From Sphaerisporangium sp. TRM90804 (GTDB lineage Bacteria > Actinomycetota > Actinomycetes > Streptosporangiales > Streptosporangiaceae), in NCBI RefSeq assembly GCF_029846175.1, contig NZ_JARWAC010000028.1:1-64000 (forward strand): DNA of 64,000 nt. The letters are read 5' to 3'. The notes under the pieces were generated by a model. The model was given only the letters and a program-made list of their open reading frames with translations. It searched no databases and had not been told where the DNA came from. Of this stretch, positions 34,501 through 42,625 are shown in pieces (position 1 is the first letter of the stretch; each line of letters opens with the position of its first letter). Position numbers and translations under genes: made by a program.

Positions 34501-34841
34501 TGGTCGGTGACCAGCCGCGCCGCGTACGCGTGGTAGGTGGACACGGTGGGCTCGGCCTCCAGCAGCCCGGCCGGGGCCAGCCCGACCTCGGCGAGCCGGG
34601 TGAGCCGCTTGCGCACGCGGGCGGCCAGCTCGGCGGCGGCCTTGCGGGTGAACGTCAGGCCGAGCACGCGGTCGGGCGCGACCAGGCCGTTGGCCACCAG
34701 CCACACGACGCGGCCCGCCATGGTCTCGCTCTTGCCCGAGCCCGCGCCCGCCACCACGACCATCGGCTGCAGCGGCGCCTCGATGACGGCGGCCTGCTCC
34801 GGGGTGGGGGGCGGGATGCCGAGCTTGCCGGCCAGCTCCAT
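31557..34841 (-). CDS. adnB: AdnB, ATP-dependent DNA helicase-nuclease subunit, 1094 aa
   Basis: With AdnA, this forms the actinobacterial double-strand-break resection motor-nuclease. An N-terminal UvrD-like motor (Walker A AGAGSGKS at 31-38, VVLLDEYQDTS as motif II, CQSIYGWRGA as motif III, VAVTRAHYLL as motif VI) is followed by a RecB-like nuclease (GRMDAVF, then VVVDWKTGE, the D...DxK pattern). Length agrees with Mycobacterium AdnB (about 1100 aa). The ATG at 34841 is preferred since MELAGKLGIPPPTPEQ leads straight into motif Q; upstream codons are open and low-complexity. No clear ribosome binding site is visible. Confidence 0.9.
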   Translation of the reverse strand: MELAGKLGIPPPTPEQAAVIEAPLQPMVVVAGAGSGKSETMAGRVVWLVANGLVAPDRVLGLTFTRKAAAELAARVRKRLTRLAEVGLAPAGLLEAEPTVSTYHAYAARLVTDHALREAMEPTMRLVSPAVAWQMAARVVGRYDGPMDHVDLAPPSVTAAVLDLAGELSEHLRTPGEVREVGHWLGERLARLPGRPTLAQRKPGRVQAVREQLLPLVEAYERLKRSRETVDHGDQMALAARIADRHPEVGAIERGRFSVVLLDEYQDTSHAQLVLLRALFGGGHPVTAVGDPCQSIYGWRGASSGNLKRFVSDFPRAAGEPAAVRRLSVSFRNGEKILDVAARVQVPLREEAREVPVLVPGGTRVARGRVVTAFHETADDEAAWIADGVARMLGRETAPDGLPWTDGERDKLREKVRAGIWGGVTALQPQDIAVLARRRAQFPALRRALEARDIPVEVVGLGGLLTVPEVADLVATLRVLYEPTAGDALVRLMAGPRWRIGPADMKVLGDRARELTVGNRGGPAADDPLEQVVADMAEERGSLVDALDELPDRPQWLEHFSPLARARLPRLAHELRTLRAHAGQPLPDLIAEIERRMGLDVEVAARGGGPLTARADLDAFLDAASRFAGDSEDPTLGAFLAYLKAAESEEFGLEAGRVGETNSVKLMTVHASKGLEWPVVVVPGLSQVTTQKGALAKGSVFPATPVTNSRWTENPRKLPYSLRGDRADLPVLAGLEKDDLAAFEERCRERDLMEERRLAYVAVTRAHYLLIASGYRWGSAARPLDPSDFLVEIRDASGQAAFWAPEPEEGAVNPLLVEPPAAEWPAPPGGQRHEAVRGGADMVMEAINGTATPDPAEPDTPLREWERDRARAWARDTELLLRERDQHRRRGGEVVELPAHLTVSSLVTLASDPAALARQIRRPLPHRPAPLARRGTAFHRWLEGRWGQQRLIDDLELPGAADDVSDVDVRLAELQARFEESPWASQEPVDLEVPFETMIADRLVRGRMDAVFTDGDGYVVVDWKTGERPRGPAAKAAAVQLAAYRLAWSHLASVPLTKVGAAFHYVRSNQTVRPVDLLDAAGLIALIESIPQDR

Positions 34842-35172
34842 GGGCCCGAGCAGCGCGGGCCCCGACCCGCCCGAGCCGGGAGCCGCGGGCCCCGGCGTAC
34901 GCGGCCCTAGCACGCCACGCCCCGCCCGGCCCCGGACGCCCGCGGCGCGACACGCGCACCCCGCCGGCCGGCGGGGCACGATGGGCCGTGCCCCCGCCGG
35001 GCCGGTCGCGCACAGACCGCTCCGGCAGCGAAGGCACCGTGAGGCCGCGTTCGCCCCCGCGCGCCGATCGCCGGCACGCCCGCGAGGCGCACGGCGTCGC
35101 GCTCCGGGCGCCGGGCGGAGCTGGGGAGGGTTGTGCGGGCCGTGCCCGAGGGAGGGCCGGTGGGGGGCGGGG
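34842..35172. other. Gene-less, GC-rich spacer between adnA and adnB
   Basis: About 330 bp separate the adnA stop from the chosen adnB start. The adnB frame stays open here, but the residues are almost entirely Ala, Arg, Gly and Pro without a recognisable domain, so I treat it as untranslated or as a poorly conserved N-terminal extension. A GTG 29 codons upstream of the chosen start could extend AdnB. No terminator or promoter stands out. Confidence 0.5.
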
Positions 35173-38100
35173 CTAGCAAACCTGGCCCCCGCTGTCGTTG
35201 ACGGGACAGCTCGCCTTGGCGGCGCAGGTGCGGCAGCCGTCGTTGACGCGGGCGGTGAAGACGCCGGCGGCCATGCCGGTGGCGACGTTGTCGACCATCT
35301 CGCGCGCCCACCCGGGCTGGGCGTCGTCGCCGAGCGCGCCCTGCCGCTGCTCCCTGGCCTCCTTGCCGGCCGCCTTGCCGACCTGGACGAGCGCGGCGCC
35401 GCCGGGCTCGGTGAGGCCGTGCCGCTCGAAGGCGCCGAGCAGCGTCGCGAGCTGGTAGACGCCGAGCTGCGGGTGGCGGTCGAGCTCCGCGTCCGGCGGC
35501 TTGGTGGTGCCGGTCTTGAGGTCGATGATGACCGCGCGACCGTCGCCGTCACGCTCGACGCGGTCGACCCGGCCGCGGATCTGCACGCCGTCGGACAGCT
35601 CGGCGGTGAACGACTCCTCCACCGCGACCAGCTCGCGCAGGTTGCCCTCGTGCCAGCCGAGGAACCGGGACACCATCTGCTCGGCCACCACCCGCTGCTT
35701 GCGGTTGAACCACACGCCGCCGAAGTCGAGCTCGTCCCACACCTCGTCGAGCCGCTTGCCCAGGGTCTCGCCCCCCTGGCCGCCGACGGCGAGCGCGGCG
35801 ATGGCGTGGATGACGCTTCCGAGGCTGCGGGACATGTCGGTGCCTGACGCGCCCACCGCCGTCTCCAGCAGCCAGCGCAGCCCGCACTTGCTGAAGTTCT
35901 CCACCGCCGACGGCGACACCCGGACGATGTTGTCGGGCCAGCTCAGCGGGCGGTCGTCGGACAGCGGCGTGAGCGCGTACCACTCGTCGGGATGCGCGCC
36001 GGGGACGCCCGACCTGGCCAGCCGGGCCAGGTGGCCCGCGGCGGCCCTGCGCAGGGGCTCGGGCCGGGTGGAGTCGCACACCGCCGCGCGAAGGTCGGCG
36101 ACGAGCGCGGACATGCTGAGCCAGCGCGCCCGGTCGTCGACGGACGCCTCCTGCGCCTCGCCGGGCAGCAGCTCCGACAGGAACCGCGACGGCCGCTCGT
36201 CGGTGTCCTCCCCGCCCACGGCGGTGACGACCAGGCGGCGGCGCGCGCGGGTGGCCGCGACGTAGAACAGCCGGCGCTCCTCGGCGAGCAGCTTGGAGGC
36301 CAGCGCGGCCGACGCGGCGTCGGCGGCGTCCAGCACCGCCCCGCCGGCCAGCTCCACGAGCTCCTGCACGCCCAGCAGCGACCCGCGCAGGCGAAGGTCG
36401 GGCCAGACGCCCTCCTGCACGCCCGCGACCACCACGACGTCCCATTCGAGGCCCTTGGAGCGGTGGGCGGTCAGCACGCGCACGGCGTCGCCGTCGGGGG
36501 CGTGCTCGGCCAGGGTGTCGCCGGGGATCTCCTGGGACAGCAGGTCGTCCAGGAAGACCTCGGGGCCGGCGTGCGGAAGGCGGTCGACGAAGCGGGCGGC
36601 GTGGTCGAACAGCGACACCACGGCGTCGAGGTTGCGGTCGGCCTGGGCTCCGCGGGACCCGCCCGCCAGGCTGGCGTCGGCCCAGCGCTCGGACAGGCCG
36701 GACGCCTGCCAGACCGCCCACAGGGCCTCCTCGGCGGTGTCCCCGCGCTCCACCGCCTGGCGCGCGACGGCGATGAGGTCGGCCAGGCGCTTGGCGCAGG
36801 CGCCCACGTGGGGCTCCACGGGGATCAGCTCGCGGGCGTCGCGGACGGCGGCCACCAGCAGCTCGTCGGACGAGCGCGCGGGCGGGCGCGCGGCGCCGCC
36901 CTCGGCGACGGCCGTCGCGGCGTCCAGCTCGGCCGTGCGCAGCGCGCGGCGCAGGCGGCGCACGCCGATGGTGTCGGTGCCGCCGAGCGGGCCGGTGAGC
37001 AGCTCCTCGGCGGTGGCGACGTCGAGCGCGGCGGGACGCACGGCCACCGTGAGCAGCGTCACCAGCGGGCGCACCCCGGGCTCCTGGGTGACCGGCAGCT
37101 CGTCGCCCGCGACCACGACCGGAACACCGGCGGTGAGCAGGGCGCGGCGCAGCATGGGCACCTGGCGGCCCGCCGAGCGGACCAGCACGGCCATGCGCGA
37201 CCACGGCACGCCGTCGAGCAGGTGCGCCCGGCGCAGAGCGTCGGCGACGACGGCGGCCTCCTGCGTCTCGCTGTCGGCCAGCAGGACGCGCACCTCGCCG
37301 GGCTCGGCGCCGGGCAGGGAGGCCAGCATGCGGTGGCCGTCGCCGCGCGAACGCGCCCCCGGCGGCACGGGCAGGCGGTCGGCGACCCGGCGGGACGCGG
37401 CCAGCAGCTCGGGGCCGCTCCTGCGGCACACGCGCAGGGCGACGACGGGCGCCTCCTGGCCGTCGGCCGAGCGGAAGCGCTGCGGGAAGTCGAGGATGCC
37501 GCGCACGTCGGCGCCGCGGAAGGCGTAGATCGACTGGTCGGGGTCGCCGACGGCGATCAGGTCGCGGCCGTCGCCGGCGAGCTGCTGGAGCAGCAGCTCC
37601 TGCGCGGGGTCGGTGTCCTGGTACTCGTCCACGAACACGGCGTCGTAGGCGGCACGCTCGCGCCGGCGCACCTCGGGGTCGCACAGCAGGGCGGCGGCGG
37701 CGCGGATCAGCTCGGCGTAGTCGAGCGTGGGGGTGGGGTCGAGGTCGAACCGGTCGGCGTAGCGGTGGGCGAAGCGGCCGGCGGCCTCCCAGTCGAACCG
37801 GCCGTGCTCGCGGCCGAGCACGATGAGGTCGTCGCCGTCGAGGCCCCGCTCGGCCCCGCGGGCGAGGAAGTCGCGCAGCTCCTCGGCGAACCCGCGGGTC
37901 TTCAGCGGCTCGCGCATGCTCGACGGCCACTCGCGCGCACCGTCCTCCAGCTCGCCGTGCAGCAGGCGCCGGATCTCCAGGAGCTGCTCGGGGCCGGTCA
38001 GCAGGCGGGGCGGCTGCTCGCCGGCCAGGACGGCCTCGCGGCGCAGCAGGGCGTAGGCGTAGCTGTGGAAGGTGAGCGCCAGCGGTGATCGCGTGGTGCG

Positions 38101-38373
38101 GCGCATGCGGCCGGTGATACGCTCGCGCAATTCTTCGGCCGCCTTGCGGCTGAAGGTGAGCACCAGCACCCGCTCGGGGTCGACGCCGCGCCGCTCCACG
38201 CGATCGACGACGCTCTCGACGATCGTGGTGGTCTTGCCGGTGCCGGGGCCCGCGAGCACCAGCAGCGGGCCGCTCCCGTGCTGCACGACAGCCCTTTGGC
38301 GCTCATCGAGAACAACAGGCGTTCCCCGCCCCGCCACTCCCCGGCGCACCAGGCGGTAGGTCTGACCACTCAC
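35173..38373 (-). CDS. adnA: AdnA, ATP-dependent DNA helicase-nuclease subunit with Fe-S nuclease domain, 1066 aa
   Basis: The partner of AdnB. Motor motifs: Walker A AGPGTGKT (41-48), VFVDEYQDTDP (motif II), DQSIYAFRGAD (motif III) and VAATRARRRL (motif VI). The C-terminal nuclease has GRVDRVERD and VIIDLKTGTT. Four cysteines typical of AddB/Cas4-like Fe-S nucleases flank it: one in FSKCGLRW and three in the CRTCAAKASC region near the C-terminus; a further Cys ends the protein. Length matches mycobacterial AdnA (1055 aa). GTG start at 38373. It lies upstream of adnB on the same strand, the usual operon order. Confidence 0.92.
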   Translation of the reverse strand: MSGQTYRLVRRGVAGRGTPVVLDERQRAVVQHGSGPLLVLAGPGTGKTTTIVESVVDRVERRGVDPERVLVLTFSRKAAEELRERITGRMRRTTRSPLALTFHSYAYALLRREAVLAGEQPPRLLTGPEQLLEIRRLLHGELEDGAREWPSSMREPLKTRGFAEELRDFLARGAERGLDGDDLIVLGREHGRFDWEAAGRFAHRYADRFDLDPTPTLDYAELIRAAAALLCDPEVRRRERAAYDAVFVDEYQDTDPAQELLLQQLAGDGRDLIAVGDPDQSIYAFRGADVRGILDFPQRFRSADGQEAPVVALRVCRRSGPELLAASRRVADRLPVPPGARSRGDGHRMLASLPGAEPGEVRVLLADSETQEAAVVADALRRAHLLDGVPWSRMAVLVRSAGRQVPMLRRALLTAGVPVVVAGDELPVTQEPGVRPLVTLLTVAVRPAALDVATAEELLTGPLGGTDTIGVRRLRRALRTAELDAATAVAEGGAARPPARSSDELLVAAVRDARELIPVEPHVGACAKRLADLIAVARQAVERGDTAEEALWAVWQASGLSERWADASLAGGSRGAQADRNLDAVVSLFDHAARFVDRLPHAGPEVFLDDLLSQEIPGDTLAEHAPDGDAVRVLTAHRSKGLEWDVVVVAGVQEGVWPDLRLRGSLLGVQELVELAGGAVLDAADAASAALASKLLAEERRLFYVAATRARRRLVVTAVGGEDTDERPSRFLSELLPGEAQEASVDDRARWLSMSALVADLRAAVCDSTRPEPLRRAAAGHLARLARSGVPGAHPDEWYALTPLSDDRPLSWPDNIVRVSPSAVENFSKCGLRWLLETAVGASGTDMSRSLGSVIHAIAALAVGGQGGETLGKRLDEVWDELDFGGVWFNRKQRVVAEQMVSRFLGWHEGNLRELVAVEESFTAELSDGVQIRGRVDRVERDGDGRAVIIDLKTGTTKPPDAELDRHPQLGVYQLATLLGAFERHGLTEPGGAALVQVGKAAGKEAREQRQGALGDDAQPGWAREMVDNVATGMAAGVFTARVNDGCRTCAAKASCPVNDSGGQVC

Positions 38374-38630
38374 AGCACGCTATTCCACCAGACCACACCG
38401 GTAGATCGTGCCGACTCCACCGGTCCGGCTCGTGCATGAGTCTGCGATCGGGGTGGCAAATCACGGTATCGGCGAGCGCCCGCGCCCGTGGAGACGACAC
38501 GCCCCGTATCCCGAAATCCCGGTCACGTACGTGGCAGGGGTCCGCTTCTCCGCCCATTGGACCTGTCTGCGGCCCGGCTCTGCTGCCACGATGACGTGCG
38601 GGCGGAGACGGAAAGGACGCGGAGCGAAAA

Positions 38631-39587
38631 TTGGCGGGGAATCGCGCGGGCGCGCCCGGTCACGGGCGTGAGGCCGCCGACCGGCGGCGGGGGGCGGTGG
38701 AGGCGGCCACGGCGATGTTCTGCATGGGCTCGCTGCCGGCCGTGTCGCTCGTGCTGCACCAGTACCCGGTCTACGGCGGGCAGGCGGTGCGGTACGCGGT
38801 CGCGGCGCTGCTGCTGGCGGCGTTCATGCGCCTGCGGGGCCTGCCGCACCTGCGGCTCGCCCGTCGCGAGCTCGTGCTGATCCTGCTGCTCGCCGCCACC
38901 GGGCTCGCCGCGTTCAACGTGTTCGTCATCGAGTCGACGCGGCACGCCCACCCGACGACGGTCGGCACGATCGTGGCGACGGTGCCCATCGTGCTGGCCG
39001 TGCTCGCGCCGCTGCTGGCCGGGCGGCGGCCCACCCCGCACGTGGTGGTGGCGGCCACGGTGGTCGCCGCCGGGGCGGGCGTCGTCACCGGCTTCGGCCG
39101 GGCCTCGCCGCTCGGGGTGCTGCTGGCGGGGGGCGCGCTGGCGTGCGAGGTGCTGTTCTCGCTGCTGGCCGTGCCGCTGCTGCCGCGCCTGGGCGCGATC
39201 CGCGTTTCCGCGTACACCACGGCGGCGGCGGTTCCGATCCTGCTGGTCACCGGGCTGGCGACCCAGGGCGCCGGCGCGCTGCGCGTGCCGGACGCCGCGG
39301 AGGCGGTGGCGCTGGGCTACCAGGCGCTGGTGGTGACGGCGTTCGCGTTCTTCTGCTGGTACGACGCGCTGCCCCGGCTCGGGCCTGAGCGGGCGGGCCT
39401 GTTCTCGGGTTTCCTGCCGGTCGGCACCATCGTGTCGGGCCTGCTGCTCGGGAGCGGCCGCCCCGGCGCGCACGACCTGCTGGGGGTGGCGCTGGTCGTC
39501 GTGGGCCTGCTGCTCGGTCTGCGTCCCGCCCGGGGGGAACGGGCGGGACGCGAGCCGGAGCCCAGCGCCCCCGTCGTCCCGCCCTGA
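38631..39587 (+). CDS. EamA/DMT-superfamily transporter, 318 aa
   Basis: About ten hydrophobic helices are arranged as two five-helix EamA repeats, the first starting at about residue 25 and the second at about residue 165 (GVLLAGGALACEVLFSLL). Such proteins move small metabolites such as amino acids and purines; the substrate cannot be assigned. The start is TTG at 38631, with GCGGAG six bases upstream. The Pro/Arg tail is cytoplasmic. It converges with the MocR regulator, and the minisatellite at 39653-39784 lies between. The adnA gene is divergent, 257 bp away. Confidence 0.85.
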   Translation: MAGNRAGAPGHGREAADRRRGAVEAATAMFCMGSLPAVSLVLHQYPVYGGQAVRYAVAALLLAAFMRLRGLPHLRLARRELVLILLLAATGLAAFNVFVIESTRHAHPTTVGTIVATVPIVLAVLAPLLAGRRPTPHVVVAATVVAAGAGVVTGFGRASPLGVLLAGGALACEVLFSLLAVPLLPRLGAIRVSAYTTAAAVPILLVTGLATQGAGALRVPDAAEAVALGYQALVVTAFAFFCWYDALPRLGPERAGLFSGFLPVGTIVSGLLLGSGRPGAHDLLGVALVVVGLLLGLRPARGERAGREPEPSAPVVPP

Positions 39588-39652
39588 CGCGCCCCGGGCC
39601 CGCGCGCGGGCAGGCGGGACGGCGTCCGCGCCGGAAGGCGGCGCGGGCGACC

Positions 39653-39784
39653 GGGACGGCGGCACCCCCGACCGGACGCTTTGCGACGGCAGCACCCGCG
39701 ACCGGCCGCCCTCGGGACGGCGGCACCCCCGACCGGACGCTTCGCGACGGCGGCACCCCCGACCGGTCGCCCTGGGGACGGCGG
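39653..39784. repeat. 61-bp tandem repeat (minisatellite)
   Basis: Starting points GGGACGGCGGCAC at 39653 and 39714 and GGGACGGCGGC at 39775 are exactly 61 bp apart. Each unit consists of two imperfect half-units of about 30 bp containing GCACCCCCGACCGG. Roughly two full copies and a partial third are present, in the spacer between the convergent EamA and MocR genes. There are no unique spacers, so it is not a CRISPR array. Confidence 0.8.
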
Positions 39785-39793
39785 CTCCGGCGG

Positions 39794-41374
39794 TCAGACG
39801 ATGACGCGCGTGGGGCCGGTGTCGACGGGGCCGTGGCGTTCGAACTCCGCCCAGGCGAACACCAGCCGGTCGACCAGGAGGTCGATGAGTTCGGGCGAGA
39901 AGGTGAAGGGAACCCGGATGAACCGCCGGTGCCCGCCCGCCGGGTCGGTGGTCGCACCGGGCACCACCTCGACGCCGTGCCGCAGGGCCACCTGGGCGAA
40001 GTCGGTGGCGTCGACGCCGGGCAGCTCGATCCACAGGCCGCTGCCGCCGTCCGGGCGCCGCCACCGCCAGCCGGGCAGCCGCTCGCGCAGCAGCTTCTCC
40101 ATGTGGTCGAGCCGGCACTCGCGCTCGGGCGCGCGGGCCGCCTGGATGCGGTCGATGCGCGGGATCAGCCGGGCCGCGAGCTTCTGGTCCAAAACGGCGC
40201 TGCCGAGGTCGGCCAGGGCCTTGCGCCTGGCCAGCCGCTGGATGATCTCCGACGGGCCGCGCACCCAGCCGATGCGCAGCCCGGCCCACACCACCTTGGC
40301 GAGCGACCCCACCGACAGCACCTCGGCTCCGCGCGGGGCGTAGGCGGCGACCGGGGCGGGGCGGTCGCCCATGCCGGTCTCGGCGGTGTAGGCGTTGTCC
40401 TCCAGCACCGGGACGTCGTACCGGGCCGCGACCTCGGCGAGCCTGCGGCGGCGCGCCGCCGACATCAGGACGCCCGTGGGGTTGTGGTAGGTCGGCATCA
40501 CGAAGATCAGGCCGGGCCGGTCGGCGTCCAGCGTGGCCGCCACCGCGCCGACGTCGACGCCCTCGGCGTCCATGGGGGCGGTGAGGATGCGCGTGCCGCG
40601 TGAGCGGAACACGTCCAGGCAGCCCGGCCAGCTCGGCGACTCGGTGAGCACCGCGCGGCCCGGGCCGAGGTAGAGCTCGGTGACCAGGACGAGCGCCTGG
40701 TGGGCGCCGGTCGTGATGAGGATCTGCTCAGGGACCGTCGGCAGTCCGGTCGCGGTCATGTGCGCGGCGACGGCCTCGCGCAGCTCGGGCAGGCCGGACG
40801 GGTGGTACCCGGGGTCCTCCAGCAGGTCGCTCAGGTCGCCGGCGGCGAGGTCGCGAAGGGTCTCCGCCAGCTCAGGGACGGCCCCCTCCGCGGCGCAGGC
40901 CAGCGAGATGACGCCGTCCGACCGGTTGAGCAGGTGCTGGAACAGCGCCGTGGCCGTGCCGCCGGGGACACGGCCGTCCACGCCCGCCGGGACGCGCAGG
41001 TCGCCGGCGATGCGGGTGCCGCTCCCCCGGCGGCTCTCGATCACGCCCGCGTCGCGCAGGGCCTCGTACGCGGCGACGACGGTGGTGCGGCTGACCCGCA
41101 GCGCGGTGGCGAGCTGCCGCTCGGCGGGGATCCGCTCGCCGGGCAGCAGCAGCCCGTTCTCGGCGGCGGCGCGGATGCCGTCGGCCAGGCGGCGGTAGAG
41201 CGGCCCCGTACCGGTCGCCCACCCGGCGAAGGAGGCGATGACCTCGCTCACAGGGCGCGACTCCCCGGTGCGCGGCGGGACGGTGCGCGGCGGGGCGGTG
41301 TGGGACGGACCAGTGTGGAACGGACCGGCCGGACGTGTGGCGGGCATGCGTGACGTAGCCACTTTCCCCCTCAT
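39794..41374 (-). CDS. MocR/PdxR-family PLP-dependent transcriptional regulator, 526 aa
   Basis: An N-terminal GntR-type winged helix (about residues 55-125, with PLYRRLADGIRAAAENG and AERQLATALRVSRTTVVAAYE) is fused to a fold I aminotransferase domain. PLP-site landmarks include TTGAHQALVLV, PTYHNPTG and the lysine in VGSLAKVVWAG. MocR proteins use PLP or amino-acid adducts as effectors. The first 45 residues are Pro/Thr-rich with near-repeats (HTAPPRTVPPRT). The ATG at 41374 is divergent from the small membrane gene at 41483, with TGGAC repeats in between that are probable operators. Confidence 0.88.
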   Translation of the reverse strand: MRGKVATSRMPATRPAGPFHTGPSHTAPPRTVPPRTGESRPVSEVIASFAGWATGTGPLYRRLADGIRAAAENGLLLPGERIPAERQLATALRVSRTTVVAAYEALRDAGVIESRRGSGTRIAGDLRVPAGVDGRVPGGTATALFQHLLNRSDGVISLACAAEGAVPELAETLRDLAAGDLSDLLEDPGYHPSGLPELREAVAAHMTATGLPTVPEQILITTGAHQALVLVTELYLGPGRAVLTESPSWPGCLDVFRSRGTRILTAPMDAEGVDVGAVAATLDADRPGLIFVMPTYHNPTGVLMSAARRRRLAEVAARYDVPVLEDNAYTAETGMGDRPAPVAAYAPRGAEVLSVGSLAKVVWAGLRIGWVRGPSEIIQRLARRKALADLGSAVLDQKLAARLIPRIDRIQAARAPERECRLDHMEKLLRERLPGWRWRRPDGGSGLWIELPGVDATDFAQVALRHGVEVVPGATTDPAGGHRRFIRVPFTFSPELIDLLVDRLVFAWAEFERHGPVDTGPTRVIV

Positions 41375-41391
41375 TGGCCCTGGATACTCGG

Positions 41392-41457
41392 GTCCACTTT
41401 GCCAAGGATGGAGGTAGTTGGACAGCTCTTTTCGGAAATTGGACCGAAAAAGTGGAC
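41392..41457. promoter_or_regulatory. Direct and inverted TGGAC repeats, candidate MocR operator
   Basis: TTGGAC occurs at 41418-41423 and 41439-41444, 21 bp apart (two helical turns). GTCCACTTT at 41392-41400 is the exact inverse of AAAGTGGAC at 41449-41457. MocR regulators typically bind direct plus inverted pentamer or hexamer repeats in the divergent promoter region, which is exactly where these lie. No clear -35/-10 pair could be fixed. Confidence 0.6.
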
Positions 41458-41482
41458 TGCTCCGTAGAGAAGGAGGCCGCTC

Positions 41483-41629
41483 ATGATCGTCATGCTCATC
41501 GCCCTCGTCGTCCTGGCCCTCGCCGCGCCGTTCCTCGGCGTGGACACCCGGGACGGGCGTGACTGGACGTCCACGCTGCCGGGAATCCCCGGTCGCGGGC
41601 TCAGCCGAGGGCGACCATCACGGGGGTGA
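41483..41629 (+). CDS. 48-aa single-helix membrane peptide
   Basis: The ATG at 41483 has an excellent ribosome binding site (AAGGAGG, seven bases upstream). The product starts with a hydrophobic helix (IVMLIALVVLALAAPFLG) followed by VDTRDGRDW and a Pro/Arg/Gly tail. Small proteins of this kind, with a short helix and a D-T-R-D-x-R-x-W sequence, recur in actinobacteria to my memory, without known function. It is divergent from the MocR gene and probably under its control, and its 3' end overlaps the convergent GNAT gene by 29 bp. Confidence 0.62.
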   Translation: MIVMLIALVVLALAAPFLGVDTRDGRDWTSTLPGIPGRGLSRGRPSRG

Positions 41630-42470
41630 AAAGGCGGTCGCGGCGGCCGGGGAGCGGGCCGCCGTGCACCATGAGCGCGGTGGAGAACGCCGGGGCGACC
41701 CCGCGCCCGACGGCCCAGGCGGTCAGGTCGGCGTGCCGGTCGTCCAGGTCGAGGCGCACGGGCCCGTGCACGCCCGCCGCGAGGTGGGAGACCAGCCCGA
41801 CGGCCATGGCGGTGCTCTCGGCGACCACGGGGCCGATCACCACGTTGTCGACGTTGCGCCAGGCCGCGCCGAAGCCGACCACCGCCCCGTCTCGCTCCAC
41901 CACACGCACGCGCTCGGCGAAGGCCGGCAGGCGGGAGACCAGCTCCGCGCGTGGGGCTCCGGAGGCCTCGGCGTCCAGGCGGACCATCGCCTCCACGTCG
42001 TCCGGGCGGGCCGGCCGGATGCCCTCGCAGGCCAGGTCCGCGGGAAGGGGCGCCAGGGGGCCGGTGTGCGTGACGACCGTGCCGATCTCGGTGAACCCCA
42101 CCCGCTCGTACAGCGTCCGGCCGTACTCGGTTGCGGTGAGGAAGAGCGTCGCGCCGGCCGCCCGTTCGATCACGTGGAGCATGAGCCGTCGCCCCAGGCC
42201 CTTGCGGCCGTGGCGGGCTGCCACCAGCACCATGCTCACCGCGGCCAGGCCGGGCCCGTACCGGGCCACGACCGCCGTCCCGGCCAGCCCGCCGGCGGGG
42301 TCGTCGACGCCGTACACCTCGCCGATGTCGAACAGCAGGCGCCACTTCGCCTCTTCGGGGAGCCAGCGGCGGTCGACGGCCAGGAGCAGGCAGTCCCGCA
42401 GGTCGCCGAGGTCGAGCGCGCGGATGGGCACGTCGTTGACGCTCATCCCCTCGATGGACGTCGAAGTCAT
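41601..42470 (-). CDS. GNAT-family N-acetyltransferase, two-domain, 289 aa
   Basis: Two tandem GNAT folds. The first holds the acetyl-CoA pyrophosphate loop RHGRKGLGRRLM (about residues 93-104) followed by the ATEYGRTLYERVGF segment. The second starts near GIRPARPDDVEAM and has a degraded loop, so it is probably structural. The acceptor substrate is unknown. I used the ATG at 42470, preceded by GGGGTGGGG; an ATG at 42446 is also possible. It converges with the 48-aa membrane gene. Confidence 0.83.
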   Translation of the reverse strand: MTSTSIEGMSVNDVPIRALDLGDLRDCLLLAVDRRWLPEEAKWRLLFDIGEVYGVDDPAGGLAGTAVVARYGPGLAAVSMVLVAARHGRKGLGRRLMLHVIERAAGATLFLTATEYGRTLYERVGFTEIGTVVTHTGPLAPLPADLACEGIRPARPDDVEAMVRLDAEASGAPRAELVSRLPAFAERVRVVERDGAVVGFGAAWRNVDNVVIGPVVAESTAMAVGLVSHLAAGVHGPVRLDLDDRHADLTAWAVGRGVAPAFSTALMVHGGPLPGRRDRLFTPVMVALG

Positions 42471-42625
42471 CCCCACCCCGTTCCCGGCGCCATGCCGTCT
42501 CACCGGCATCATCACGCACGTTCTGGCGACATATCCAATCATTTCCGGACAGACGGAACGGAACGCCTGCCGCCGGGGACGGCCGCCGCCGGTACGGAGA
42601 CGCGGGCGCGCTACTACCGGACGGG

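Noticed and set aside
39653-39784. Possible CRISPR array (about 30-bp repeats)
   Set aside because: Half-units are contiguous and similar throughout; there are no unique spacers and no cas genes.
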